Position numbers and translations under genes: made by a program. From Streptomyces sp. CB02009 (GTDB lineage: Bacteria; Actinomycetota; Actinomycetes; Streptomycetales; Streptomycetaceae): 64,000 bases of DNA. Under the pieces are notes generated by a model. It was not told the origin of the DNA and did no database searches. It saw only the letters and a list, made by a program, of their open reading frames with translations. Where the stretch lies: NCBI RefSeq assembly GCF_001905825.1, contig NZ_LIVV01000014.1, forward strand, positions 148,051 to 212,050, written 5' to 3'. Positions 23,758-32,148 of the stretch are shown in pieces. Position 1 is the first letter of the stretch, and each line of letters begins with the position of its first letter.

Positions 23758-24369
23758 CCCGCCGCGGCCACGCCGCCGACAAGGACAGACCGACCATCTG
23801 TCTGTCACACGGCCTGTCACATCGACCGGCCCGTCACGCTCTTGCCTCGGGGCTGACCAGGGCGACGGCCTCCGGACCCCCGCCAGGGGCCGGAGGCCAC
23901 GCGCGTGTGACATGCCAGCCGGCGCGGGCAAGTCTGCCGGCTCCAGCCGCTGAGAGTTGCACCGAGGGTTGCACCCGAAGGTGTCTGCAGACGTGCACCT
24001 GGGGTTGCCCCGGAGGTGGGACCGGGAGTGGAACCCCCACTTCCACGATCCTGGCCGTCGTGCCTGGTCAGGACCCGTGGGCAAGCCGGATCGCCAGGAC
24101 GACACCTCTTTGTACGCGTAGCCGTACGTAGAGGTCGTCTTGAGGACGGGCGGGCGGCGGGTGCCGGCGTCGCCGAGTGCGGGCGCGGTCCACTCCACGG
24201 TCCACGTTGCCGTCGCGCGGCCCGCGTACCGATCGCCCGGCTTCCCGGACGCGGTGCGCTGTAGCGGTGGCCGCAGTCCGGCAACATCGACTTGCCCCGG
24301 TCGGAGAGGGCTTGGTCTTCCTCTCTCGATCCGGCTGGCCGACGGGCACGGGCGTGCCAGGCTGGCTGC
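23758..24369. other. Gene-poor stretch with a degraded secreted-protein relic
   Basis: The minus strand at ~24105-24265 reads DRYAGRATATWTVEWTAPAL then GDAG, close to the C-terminal Trp-rich beta strands of Streptomyces secreted proteins usually annotated ATP/GTP-binding. Sequence around it is not coding in the same frame. At 23951-24015 imperfect GGGTTGCACC repeats occur. No intact gene is seen. Confidence 0.35.
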
Positions 24370-24630
24370 ATGGGTGATCACCGCCGCGTGTACGGCAGCG
24401 AGCCCGACGAGGGCCAGGGGCCGGATCCGGGCCGCGCGTACGTCGAGCTGGTGGGCGGACCGCTCGACGGGATGCTCGTCTACATCACCGGCTGGGCCGC
24501 CGCCGACATCGCCGACGGAGCCGCCCTCATCACCGAGGCAGGAGCGTTCGACCCCGGAGGCCGCGCCCTGTACGAGCCGCTCGCCGACGGAGCCCCGACC
24601 CGGTGGGAGTGGGCTGGAGACACCTCCTAG
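24370..24630 (+). CDS. Small hypothetical protein, 86 aa
   Basis: Starts MGDHRRVYGSEPDEGQ. The core YVELVGGPLDGMLVYITGW, followed by acidic helices and ending PTRWEWAGDTS, is typical of a small Streptomyces accessory protein family whose function is unknown. GC3 is high throughout. No clear ribosome site precedes the ATG. Confidence 0.6.
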   Translation: MGDHRRVYGSEPDEGQGPDPGRAYVELVGGPLDGMLVYITGWAAADIADGAALITEAGAFDPGGRALYEPLADGAPTRWEWAGDTS

Positions 24631-24836
24631 CCCCGCGTCCTGGCGTGTGGGAGGCCGAGGCCGGAGCAGCGCGCCGGGGGTGCCTCACGTCCCGCGCTTT
24701 CGCGCGGTGGGCGCTTAACCTGACGGCCGGCTGCGGATCCTGACGGAGTCTCCCCGCCGCCGCTCGTCCGGTCCCCTGCCTCCCCCCCCTGCCGGGGACC
24801 GGACGCATTTCTGCTCGGGCACTGATCTTGTTCTTG

Positions 24837-24938
24837 TAGGGTCGGCGCAGCCCGTGCCGATATATGGCGTGCGCGGGCGAGGCCCGGCGCCCAGGGGCAC
24901 ACCCCGGGGGCAGTACCGTCAGGCCACCCCCCCCACCC
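24837..24938 (+). repeat. Direct repeat copy 1, promoter-like element before 25053 gene
   Basis: About 100 bp with strong identity to 31622-31723, including CAGCCCGTGCCGATAT, GGCGTGC, GGGCGAGGCCCGGCGCC and ACCCCGGGGGCAGTACCGTC. It lies about 115 bp upstream of the 90-aa gene. The second copy precedes a truncated copy of that gene. Confidence 0.7.
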
Positions 24939-24959
24939 CCCCTGTGCCGTGGGCTGCGT

Positions 24960-24997
24960 CAAGATCGTTCTCGCCTAATTAGGTGAAAACGATCTTG
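24960..24997. repeat. 38-bp near-perfect palindrome with A/T-rich centre
   Basis: Arms 24960-24978 and 24979-24997 match at 17 of 19 positions; the outer CAAGATCGTT/AACGATCTTG arms are perfect and the centre is CCTAATTAGG. There is no loop, so it is a dyad rather than a terminator. It lies 55 bp upstream of the 90-aa gene. Candidate operator or recombination site. Confidence 0.75.
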
Positions 24998-25052
24998 AAC
25001 CTGAACCAGTCCGGGCCGTCTTCCCCTGCCGTGATGGCTCGTTGCGTACGGC

Positions 25053-25325
25053 ATGGAGACGAGCAGCGAGACCGGTGTCATCGTGGCGTGGATGCGGTGC
25101 GCGGGGTGTGCGGGAGTGGGCCGGGTGATCCTGGCGAGTGAGTCGATGGCGGCGGTCCTCGCGGACGCCGGCGCCCACGTGGCGGCCGCGCATCCGGACG
25201 AGCGCGCTGCGCAGCTCCTGGCTATGGAGACGGCCGACGCGGCGGTGTTCCGGGGGCCGGACCCTCGCCCCGACCCGGCGGCGTGGGTGACGGTCCTGAA
25301 CAAAAAGCTCAAGCCCGACTTCTAG
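25053..25325 (+). CDS. Small Cys-containing hypothetical protein, 90 aa
   Basis: METSSETGVIVAWMRCAGCAG begins the product; CAGC is a possible metal or redox pair. The C-terminal half reads AAHPDERAAQLLAMETADAA and ends LKPDF. A second, 5'-truncated copy of the C-terminal half lies at 31735-31894. Function unknown. Confidence 0.6.
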   Translation: METSSETGVIVAWMRCAGCAGVGRVILASESMAAVLADAGAHVAAAHPDERAAQLLAMETADAAVFRGPDPRPDPAAWVTVLNKKLKPDF

Positions 25326-25364
25326 CCGCTGCGCTCGCGCCGCCGTGGACGCCCCCGTGACCCT

Positions 25365-25864
25365 CTACCGTTCGTCGCCTCCGGACTCGGCGTCGAATGC
25401 CCGTAGGGCGGGGTCGAGTTCCGGGGCCGCGCCACAGATCGAGCACAGCCGGACCCCGGGCCGTCGGCGGCGTCGAGCGACTGGTCCAGCGACAGCCGGG
25501 GCGCGTTCGTCGGGGCCTCGCCGCAGTCGGCGGCATGCACCACGGCCTGAGACCGGCCGGTCCGCCCGCTGAGGTTCTCCAGGACCCACCCGGAAGGCCG
25601 GCGGGGACCCCGGATCTGCTCGACGAGCGACGGCGGTTCGATCCGTTCGGTGGGGACGGAGGCGTACGACACACCCTCGACCGGCATCAGGTGGTCTTGG
25701 GGGCGGAGCCACATCCGGTACTCCACGGGCTCGACGTGCCCGTCGGCGGTGTTCTGGTAGACCGGAATGGAGGCGAGGCACACCCAGCCCTCAGAAAGCT
25801 GTCGGCGCGCGTGCAGGCGCCCCACGATCTCCTGCCCGTCCGGCAGGACCACACGGATGGGCAC
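25365..25864 (-). pseudogene. Streptomyces-specific (DUF6233-like) protein, frameshifted
   Basis: The ATG at 25864 opens MPIRVVLPDGQEIVGRLHAR, then VCLASIPVYQN, VEPVEYRMWLRPQDHLMPVE and AVVHAADCGEAPTNAP, a pattern I associate with a Streptomyces-only family often labelled DUF6233. After LDQSLDAADGPG the frame loses sense; one missing G in the run near 25455-25460 would restore VRLCSICGAAPELDPALRAF and a stop at 25365. The restored protein has a His/Cys pair and a CxxC at the end, likely zinc-binding. As written it reads on to 25322 with an Arg/Pro-rich tail. Confidence 0.6.
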
Positions 25865-25914
25865 CGCCCGGCTGCTTCATCAGCCTCTTCGCGTGCGGTG
25901 CGCCCCGCTCAAAG

Positions 25915-27024
25915 TCATGAGGAGGCTTCGTCCTCTACCGGCTCATCGAAGTGGACGGTGCCGTGCTCGTCGAGGGGCGGGTGGAGGGCGCCGGGGGCGT
26001 GGGTGTTGATGTCGGACGGGCGTGGGCCTTCCGGTCCGTCGAGGCCCCAGCGCAGCAGACGCCGGGCGCGGCCGATCCGGGAGACGGTGCCGTGGACCTC
26101 GATCTCGTTGAGCCGGCCGGCTCGAAGACGGTCCGCGGCGTCGGCGAACACTGCCAGCTCCGCAACGGCTTGGTGGGTGTTCTCGACGACGACACTGTGT
26201 GCGTCGACGTCTGTCTCGGCGTCGTAGGGGATCAGGCCACGTGTGCGCGGTTGCATCCAGGTCAGGGAGAAGGCGAGGGTTCGGCGTGCATCGTGGGCGG
26301 TGGCATGCAGGCTGCTGCCCGGTGTCCAGGGTTCGTCGCCGGACCGTTCGACGATCAGGAACGCCGCCGGCATGAGCACGACGTCGGGGTGGCTCTCCAA
26401 GGCCCGGACGGAGTCGTGCAGCACGTGCTCGGGGAACCTGGTGCCGGAGTAGACCAGGGAACGCAGCGACAGACGTTCCGCCGCGTCGACTGGAGTGAGG
26501 GGTGCGTCCGGGTCCAGGACGAGGCCAGCGTCGGCCCGCGGGCTGTGGGCGCCGGCGCCGGGGCTCCAGTCGGGGGTGTGGGGTTCGGGGTCGGTGGGCC
26601 GTGGTGTTTCGATGTCGCCGTGTGCGTCGATGGCCGTGTACTCCTCGGCCCGCACCACGCGGTAGCGGGTGCCGAGCACCGTAAGCTCGTCGACGCACTC
26701 CGTCTCCAACCGTGCGACCGCCGTCAGCAGCGCGCGCCGTTCCTCCGGACTCTTCGCCTCGTCCTTCGCCCGGAACCAGAGCAGCGAGTTCAGCGCGTCG
26801 CGGGCCTGCTGTGGACAGCCGTGGGTGACCTCGACGACCACCCGCCACTGCCGCCCGTCAGTTCTGCTCTGGGTGGCCACCCCGAACAGCGGGCCGCGTA
26901 CGGCCAGGGCGCTGTTGCGTACCGCCGCGTCACGGGCATCGGCCTCTATCGCGGCCTCTACCGGCTCCACGGGAACCCTCACCACCACCGGCCAGCCGTC
27001 CGGTCCCGCACCCTCTTCGCGCAT
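25915..27024 (-). CDS. DUF5954 family protein
   Basis: A 369-residue protein from the ATG at 27024. It has the tandem pattern of DUF5954: ARDSLLW-like helices (QQARDALNSLLWFRA), VDELTVLGTRYRVVRAEEY, PRPTDPEP, a middle PAAFLIVERSGDEPWTPG, and near the end GTVSRIGRARRLLRWG, DGPEGPRPSDINTH. The two related halves suggest an internal duplication. The family is widespread and of unknown function in Streptomyces. The acidic C-terminus ends EPVEDEASS. Confidence 0.8.
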   Translation of the reverse strand: MREEGAGPDGWPVVVRVPVEPVEAAIEADARDAAVRNSALAVRGPLFGVATQSRTDGRQWRVVVEVTHGCPQQARDALNSLLWFRAKDEAKSPEERRALLTAVARLETECVDELTVLGTRYRVVRAEEYTAIDAHGDIETPRPTDPEPHTPDWSPGAGAHSPRADAGLVLDPDAPLTPVDAAERLSLRSLVYSGTRFPEHVLHDSVRALESHPDVVLMPAAFLIVERSGDEPWTPGSSLHATAHDARRTLAFSLTWMQPRTRGLIPYDAETDVDAHSVVVENTHQAVAELAVFADAADRLRAGRLNEIEVHGTVSRIGRARRLLRWGLDGPEGPRPSDINTHAPGALHPPLDEHGTVHFDEPVEDEASS

Positions 27025-27248
27025 GAGGCCATCCTGGCGGCCTCCGCGCGGTGCCATCACGGTTTCACGGAATCGTCCGCTACTCCGGGGGTGTCGCTCC
27101 AGTCTTTCGTCGGGGAGCCGGGTGACCAAGGGAGTGCTTTCTCGACTCAGCCGCTTGATGGGGCCGGCTGTCATGGGATTTCGAACTCGCAACCGCTTGC
27201 TGCGGCATCGTGTTCGACGGCTCGCGACTCTGATCGGTCCGTGAGGCC

Positions 27249-28478
27249 TTAGATCTGGCGTGCCATGGCGAGCCGGTGTCGAAGTTCGCGGGAGCGGCGG
27301 CTGGTCGTGTACCGGTCGCTTTCTCCCAGCACTCCGCCGAAGGCCGACATCAGTCGGCCCACACGGGCTTGGGGAGTGTTGGCCTGGGTGGGACCTGCGG
27401 CTTCCGCGTCATGGGCAGCTCGCTCCCAGAGCGGATGGAAGAACGACGGCTCGCCGTCGAGCGCCAGGATGATCATTTGCATGGCCTGCCAGTCCGGCAG
27501 TCGTACCCCGCGAAGGAAGTCCCTGACCTCTGCCTCGGTGAGCGCGTTGCCCGTGGCCACCGCGAGGACACGGGGGGCGGGGCGGTTGGCCCGGCGGTGG
27601 AGATAGCGGACCGCGGTCACCAGCGAGTTGGGAACGACCCCGCCTCCGGACGCTTCGTTCGGGGAGATGTCGTGCATGCGGTCCTGCTCGTCCGCCCAGA
27701 CCTTCCGGAGCACCTCGCAGTCGGCGCCCAGGGCCTGGCCGATCTTCTCGGTGAGGTCCAGGGTCGGGATCTTCTCACCAGCGAGGATGCGGCTGAGGTA
27801 GCTGGCCGAGACCCGCACCCGCTTGCTGAGCGCGCGCAGCGGCAGGCCGCTGCTCCGGTGGAGCTGGGAGAGCACGGGGGCCAGCTGGTTCGACACACGA
27901 CGAGGGGCTCGCACGGCTGGGGGTGGAGCGCTTTCGGAAGCTGTGATGTCGCCAGCTGCCCGGACGGCCTCTCCGATCACTTCAGCTTTCCCGGACTCGG
28001 TGACGAGCAGGCGCTCGACCTTGTCTACATGGAACGACTTGCGGAGTGTCTCCGGGCTCGCGTTCATCACGTGCGCGAGAACGTCCCAGGGAATGCGGCG
28101 GGTCCGGGCGAGAAGGACGAGGCCGGCAACGAGGGCCTCGATCCGGCGCTGGATCTGGACGGCTGTCTCGACGTACTCGACGGCCGAGGCGAGCGGTCCG
28201 GGGTGAAGCAGCCGCGTGAGGTGGCGGACGTCCGCGTTGAGGTCTTCGGCGAGGCCGAGCAGGTGCCCGTGGAGGAGCTCAAGAGGTGGCTTGGGCGGCT
28301 TCTCGTCGAGTCTGGGATTCGGCGTCAGATCGACCTGACGCTCCTTGTGCCGGTCGCGGTACGCGGCCTGCCGGCAGGGGCGCCCGCAGTAGGCCGACGG
28401 ACGGCCGCGGCCAGGGGCGCGGGGCGGTAGAGGGCTGTGGCAGTAGCTGCAGTAGCGCTCGGGGACGGGGCTGGACAC
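27249..28478 (-). CDS. XRE-family regulator with N-terminal zinc finger
   Basis: A 409-residue protein with a GTG start. Residues 9-40 contain CSYCHSPLPP and YCGRPCRQAAYRDRHKER, a four-Cys finger (CxxC...CxxxC). Residues ~75-150 are helical. Residues ~205-265 form an XRE helix-turn-helix (SGLPLRALSKRVRVSASYLS; RILAGEKIPTLDL). The C-terminal helices include LRGVRLPDWQAMQMIILALD. Zinc finger plus XRE in one chain is seen in Streptomyces accessory regulators. It probably binds DNA; its targets are unknown. Confidence 0.8.
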   Translation of the reverse strand: MSSPVPERYCSYCHSPLPPRAPGRGRPSAYCGRPCRQAAYRDRHKERQVDLTPNPRLDEKPPKPPLELLHGHLLGLAEDLNADVRHLTRLLHPGPLASAVEYVETAVQIQRRIEALVAGLVLLARTRRIPWDVLAHVMNASPETLRKSFHVDKVERLLVTESGKAEVIGEAVRAAGDITASESAPPPAVRAPRRVSNQLAPVLSQLHRSSGLPLRALSKRVRVSASYLSRILAGEKIPTLDLTEKIGQALGADCEVLRKVWADEQDRMHDISPNEASGGGVVPNSLVTAVRYLHRRANRPAPRVLAVATGNALTEAEVRDFLRGVRLPDWQAMQMIILALDGEPSFFHPLWERAAHDAEAAGPTQANTPQARVGRLMSAFGGVLGESDRYTTSRRSRELRHRLAMARQI

Positions 28479-28634
28479 CGGGGAGGTCCTCTCCTGCGGC
28501 CAGAGCCGCAGCTGAATGTCCTCTGAACGAGGGATATTCCGTCACGGTTAGCCGGTGTAATTCAACCTTTTCGTCATTGGGTGCACCGGCCGGTAATGAG
28601 CCGGGGGCGCGGTAAGGCGCCCCCGGCCTACGGA

Positions 28635-28916
28635 TCAGGCGGCGAGGTGGCGCCGGGTGGCGAAGTTCCAAGCCAGACGGCCGATGACCATCAGGCCGGT
28701 GATCACCGCCGACACGATCCACGACTCCCACGGGTCCCAGGGGTTCCAGTTCGGAACCGCGATTACGATGATCGGCGTCGCCGGGATCGCGATAAACCCA
28801 GTGTGAACCAGCCGTTCGTGACGTTGGGTATTTTCGTCACGCCTGCTACTGTCACCAAAGCGGAACCGGCCCCCACGTGCGGGTTTGGTCCCGCCGAGGT
28901 CAGGAAGAAAGGGCAT
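28635..28916 (-). CDS. Small membrane protein, 93 aa
   Basis: The ATG at 28916 has AGGAGGG six bases upstream. The N-terminus (residues 1-35) is basic and Gly-rich. Residues ~38-56 (VHTGFIAIPATPIIVIAVP) and ~66-84 (SWIVSAVITGLMVIGRLAW) are TM helices split by WNPWDPWE. No family recognised. Its leader contains the hairpin at 28947-28999. Confidence 0.6.
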   Translation of the reverse strand: MPFLPDLGGTKPARGGRFRFGDSSRRDENTQRHERLVHTGFIAIPATPIIVIAVPNWNPWDPWESWIVSAVITGLMVIGRLAWNFATRRHLAA

Positions 28917-28946
28917 GATCAGCCCTCCTGTTCTTGAGGTGTTTTG

Positions 28947-28999
28947 GACGGCGTGAGTCCCGAGTTACAGGGGTGCCACCCTTCGCGACTCACGCCGTC
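28947..28999 (-). promoter_or_regulatory. Long hairpin in leader of the 93-aa membrane gene
   Basis: GACGGCGTGAGTC (28947-28959) and GACTCACGCCGTC (28987-28999) form a perfect 13-bp stem; the 27-nt loop holds a further GGGTG/CACCC hairpin. It sits about 30 nt before the start codon on the minus strand, so it may be an attenuator, or the terminator of an upstream transcript. Confidence 0.55.
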
Positions 29000-29260
29000 G
29001 ACCCTAGCCTCACGCAGCGTGCCAGCGCCAATCCATGAAGCGAACTCCATTTCGACCATTTCGCGGAGATTGCACGGCGCAAATCGGCCGAATTCGAGCA
29101 TTGTCAAGATCGACGACGGGCTGTATCGGCTTTTTCCCTCCGAGTTTCCTCATACCCGAGAAATGAGCCATCCTCGGTGGTATAACGCACATCGGCATCC
29201 CCTGTGGGGAGTACCTGTGCTACGCCCCGGGAACCGTGGGACCTTGTGAGAGCGGCATTC
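29000..29260. other. Gene-free stretch
   Basis: No convincing gene. A minus-strand frame (28919-29107) crosses the leader hairpin and has poor codon bias. The DNA is less GC-rich than its surroundings around 29040-29190, which may mark a promoter or a junction of acquired segments. Confidence 0.3.
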
Positions 29261-29339
29261 CTTACCGGGCGGAACGCTCGTTGACGAGCCGGCAGATCGC
29301 CCGGCGCTCAGACCTTCCTCGTCGGGCCGACGCAGGATC

Positions 29340-29468
29340 AGGCCTCAGGTCGCCGCCGCACACGGAGGCGACGACGCGGACCACGGCGTCGGCGGGCTGG
29401 GCGATCTTGGGGTCGGGCCGGTTCTCGACGCGGACGTCGCCGGCTTCGTACATCACTGCTGCACGCGC
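29340..29468 (-). pseudogene. N-terminal fragment of a zinc-type alcohol dehydrogenase
   Basis: Minus-strand reading gives RAAVMYEAGDVRVENRPDPK and AQPADAVVRVVASVCGGDLR, the start of medium-chain Zn-dependent alcohol dehydrogenases (usual ending CICGSDL). It stops making sense within ~45 residues. It is joined in frame to the polymerase fragment upstream without a start of its own. Confidence 0.6.
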
Positions 29469-29730
29469 GCCCGCGGATCTGCTGTTCGAGAGTGGTGACC
29501 AGGTCCAGCAGTGCTGCGCGCACGAGGACGGGGGCGTAGACGTCGCGGTCGAAGGCGTGGAAGGCGCTGGTGGATCGGGCGCGCGGCGATTTTTGGCGGT
29601 GCTGGGGTCGACTCCTCGGGCGCGGTCCAGCAGGGCGCGTTCGGCCTTGCTGCCCAGGACGCGGCAGACGATGGTCTCGTCCATCTCGGCAAGCGCGCCG
29701 ATGGTGTGGAGCCCGAATGCCTCGCCGTAC
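29469..29730 (-). pseudogene. Fragment of a Y-family DNA polymerase-like gene
   Basis: FGLHTIGALAEMDETIVCRV and KAERALLDRARGVDPSTAKN closely match the intact gene at 45193-46185 (YGLHTIGALAAMDETVVCRI). A frame change follows, after which the -1 frame gives FHAFDRDVYAPVLVRAALLD, also in the intact gene. This is therefore a truncated and frameshifted second copy. Confidence 0.7.
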
Positions 29731-30007
29731 GTCGAGGTCGACTGAGCCGTCGCCGAATCCGTCGAGGCCGGAGCGCTCGAGCCTCGGGCACGGGTGACAG
29801 GGCATCGACGGTGGCTCGGATCACCGGGGCGCCTGCGGCGGGGCGGATCTGTACGGGGGCGAGCGCTCGCCCTTGTGCCTGGGCTTCTCCTTCGCTGTCC
29901 GGGGCGGCTGGTAGGCGCAGGCGTACATCCACTGCACCGCCGTCCCGGGGCAGCCAAGGAAGTTGTGTCTCGCGAAGAGACGCAGGCCCCCGGGCCGGGG
30001 ACGTGAC

Positions 30008-30040
30008 TGGGCCCCGACCGGGGGGATCGGTCGGGGCCCA
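30008..30040. terminator. Terminator of the CsbD gene
   Basis: Perfect 13-bp arms TGGGCCCCGACCG and CGGTCGGGGCCCA with loop GGGGGAT, 18 bp beyond the stop codon on the minus strand. Confidence 0.8.
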
Positions 30041-30057
30041 GGGGTGAGGTGCGCGGT

Positions 30058-30234
30058 TCAGCGGTGGCGGAGGGTGTCCTTGACGTCTTCCTTGGCCTGG
30101 CGGGCGTTGCCCTTGGCCTGGTCGGCGTGTCCTTCGGCGGTCATCCGCTCGTTGCCGAGTGCCCGGCCCGTCATCTCCTTGGCCTTGCCCTTGGCCTGCT
30201 CGGCCTGTGCCTTGGCCTTCTCGGTGCCCGACAT
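30058..30234 (-). CDS. CsbD family stress protein
   Basis: A 58-residue protein, below usual ORF length cut-offs. MSGTEKAKAQAEQAKGKAKE is followed by MTGRALGNERMTAEGHADQA and KGNARQAKEDVKDT, the charged four-helix repeat of CsbD-like proteins, which accumulate under general stress in many bacteria. The ATG has AGGAGG seven bases upstream and a strong terminator follows. No partner gene is coupled to it, but a hydrophobic small protein and a PRC-barrel gene lie nearby on the other strand, a common grouping of stress genes in Streptomyces. Confidence 0.85.
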   Translation of the reverse strand: MSGTEKAKAQAEQAKGKAKEMTGRALGNERMTAEGHADQAKGNARQAKEDVKDTLRHR

Positions 30235-30489
30235 TGGGGACCTCCTCGTGTAGTACCGGATTGGTCGTGACCACCGCCTGCTCAGGATCCCGGGGCTTAA
30301 ACCCGCGCGGCTCGCCGGCGGTCGGCGTCAGATCTCTCCCGATTCCCCAAACTGGTCAGCCGTCCCGAGGCGGGGGAGTGAGGAGCCGGGCGCGCGCATT
30401 ATGCCCACCTGCGCCGCTAGGAAACAGCTGGAAATCATATGCATGGGTGAGGGGTGGTTGGGCATCCGGTGTTTCGGAGGTTGATAACT

Positions 30490-30651
30490 ATGGTTCCCCT
30501 GCTTCTTGTTCTTTTGCTCGCTCTGATCCTGTTCGGTGCCGGTTTCGCGGTGAAGATTCTCTGGTGGGTCGCGATCGCCGTCCTGGTGATCTGGCTGATC
30601 GGCTTCATTGCCCGGCCCAAGAACAGCAGCGGCCGCTGGTACCGCTGGTAG
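30490..30651 (+). CDS. Small hydrophobic protein, 53 aa
   Basis: Two nearly continuous TM helices (MVPLLLVLLLALILFGAGFA; WWVAIAVLVIWLIGFIARPK) and a short polar tail. Streptomyces genomes carry many such small hydrophobic proteins, often close to CsbD and PRC-barrel genes. CGGAGG lies about ten bases upstream of the ATG. Function unknown. Confidence 0.75.
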   Translation: MVPLLLVLLLALILFGAGFAVKILWWVAIAVLVIWLIGFIARPKNSSGRWYRW

Positions 30652-30680
30652 CACGGCCGCTCCTGGCGTAGTTCACGGTT

Positions 30681-30738
30681 GGCATGACGGTGGCCGTCCA
30701 CCCCCGATCGAATGGGTGTGGACGGCCACCGTCATGCC
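30681..30738. terminator. Strong terminator after the small hydrophobic gene
   Basis: Perfect 21-bp arms (30681-30701 and 30718-30738) extended by CCC/GGG, with a short loop. It lies 30 bp beyond the stop codon. The remaining stretch to 31016 (about 280 bp) shows no gene and is taken as promoter and leader of the PRC-barrel gene. Confidence 0.85.
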
Positions 30739-31016
30739 GGGAAAGGTTATTTTCCTGCTCTCCGGTGAAATCCGATGCTGCGGGTAGCCGCATGAGGGCC
30801 GGGGCGGTGGCCGTCACGCAGCAGGGAACCTGCTCACCTCCACAGAACGGCGGCCGTCCCGGCTCGAAGGAAAATGGTGGAGGTGTATCGGCGCGAACAC
30901 GGGGCAGTCGGAGTCCAGGCCGGAACGAGAGTTCCGTCGCATGCGTGATCTATCTGAAGAAGACCGGTCGAGAATTTCATTCCCGATCGGGTTTCCGTTC
31001 ACGGAGGGAAATCCGA

Positions 31017-31373
31017 ATGACTGAGAATGTGTGGGGCTACCGCGAGACGTCCGGTCGTACGGTCGGAACCGACCTGACGGGTTACAAGGTCGAGGCGGCC
31101 GACGGTTCCATCGGCAAGGTCGACAAGCACTCCGACGAGGTCGGCTCCTCGTACATCGTGGTCGACACCGGCCCGTGGATCTTCGGCAAGGAGGTTCTTC
31201 TGCCGGCGGGCACGATCGACCGGGTCGACGCGCAGGAAGAGAAGGTCTACGTCGGCTGGACCAAGGACCAGATCAAGGCCGCCCCGGAGTTCGAGAAGGA
31301 CAAGCACCTCGGCAACGAGGACTACCACCGGCAGGTCGGCGACTACTACGGGGGCCTCTCGAACCGCCTCTGA
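31017..31373 (+). CDS. PRC-barrel domain protein
   Basis: A 118-residue protein; the ATG at 31017 has GGAGGG eight bases upstream. The core GYKVEAADGSIGKVDKHSDE, YIVVDTGPWIFGKEVLLPAG, and IDRVDAQEEKVYVGWTKDQI is the PRC-barrel beta fold seen in RimM and photosynthetic reaction centre H subunits. Stand-alone PRC-barrel proteins in Streptomyces are linked to stress and RNA or envelope adaptation, without a defined mechanism. Confidence 0.88.
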   Translation: MTENVWGYRETSGRTVGTDLTGYKVEAADGSIGKVDKHSDEVGSSYIVVDTGPWIFGKEVLLPAGTIDRVDAQEEKVYVGWTKDQIKAAPEFEKDKHLGNEDYHRQVGDYYGGLSNRL

Positions 31374-31395
31374 GGAAGCCGCAGAGGCGGTGCGG

Positions 31396-31431
31396 GTGTG
31401 GGGCGGCAGCCACCGGGCTGCCGCCCCACAC
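31396..31431. terminator. Terminator of the PRC-barrel gene
   Basis: Perfect 16-bp stem, arms 31396-31411 and 31416-31431, loop ACCG, 22 bp beyond the stop codon. Confidence 0.85.
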
Positions 31432-31621
31432 TCATGTCCTCTCCACACGTGGTCACCGCGGAGGGCTCCCCGCCTGTGAGATGTGCCAGGGGGCTGGGTA
31501 TGCCGAGCGGCAGACCGTCTTTCCCATGTCACACGTGGTGTGCAGCAGGTTGGGGTCCGCGCGTAACCGGAGCGGAACTGCCAACCTCCGGCATCCAGGA
31601 GCTCAGCGGATCCCGATCACG

Positions 31622-31723
31622 TAAGGTCGGCCGCAGCCCGTGCCGATATGGCGTGCACGGGCGAGGCCCGGCGCCTAGGGGAACACCCCGGGGGCAGTAC
31701 CGTCGGGCCGCCCCAACCCCCTG
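31622..31723 (+). repeat. Direct repeat copy 2, promoter-like element
   Basis: Second copy of the element at 24837-24938, with point differences and one small indel (GATATATGG there, GATATGG here). It precedes the truncated copy of the 90-aa gene. The stretch 31432-31621 between terminator and repeat holds no gene that I can support. Confidence 0.7.
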
Positions 31724-31734
31724 CAGCCGGAACC

Positions 31735-31894
31735 GCGTTCCCCTGGTCGGGCGGCCGCGCACCCGGATGAGAGCGCCACGCAGCTCCTGGGGATGGAGAC
31801 GGCCGACGCGGCGGTCTTCCGGGGGCCCGACCCTCGCCCCGACCCAGCGGCGTGGGTGACGGCCCTGAACGCGAACCTCACGCCCGACTTCTAG
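31735..31894 (+). pseudogene. 5'-truncated copy of the 90-aa gene at 25053
   Basis: The sequence from ~31750 to the stop at 31894 matches 25189-25325 closely (AHPDESATQLLGMETADAAV; GPDPRPDPAAWV; ending LTPDF). The first half of the gene and about 115 bp of leader are missing, so no start codon remains. It marks an old duplication followed by deletion. Confidence 0.75.
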
Positions 31895-31937
31895 GAGCTG
31901 TCCGGCCGATCATCGGATGCGTACCCTTGGCTCGTGA

Positions 31938-32117
31938 TTGGCCGCCAGAAGGGCGTCTCCGAAGCCCCAGGCCCCCAAGGAGAAGAAGCGGAACGCCACT
32001 CGCCGGCAGCAGCCCGCAGGAGGCCAGCCCGATATGCGTCAGCTCTGCCGCGAGGCGGCCCGGATCAAGGCCCCGATGGGAGCGGCCGACCTCTGCCGCA
32101 ACACGTACGGCCGCTGA
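31938..32117 (+). CDS. Possible 59-aa basic ORF
   Basis: A TTG-initiated frame reading KPQAPKEKKRNATRRQQPAG then MRQLCREAARIKAPMGAADL and CRNTYGR. GC3 is high and the C-terminus is protein-like with two cysteines, but there is no ribosome site. It may be the end of an older gene. Confidence 0.3.
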   Translation: MAARRASPKPQAPKEKKRNATRRQQPAGGQPDMRQLCREAARIKAPMGAADLCRNTYGR

Positions 32118-32148
32118 CCCGCCGCCGGCCGCCATGCGCGGCGGCGCG

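Noticed and set aside
27170..27240. TTCGAA-containing sequence resembling the 3' half of a tRNA
   Set aside because: The flanking bases do not pair as a T-stem and no cloverleaf can be drawn on either strand.
29262..29957. 231-codon minus-strand frame as one intact gene
   Set aside because: Its parts match two unrelated families in fragments, with the polymerase part out of register downstream; it is a chance joining of relics.
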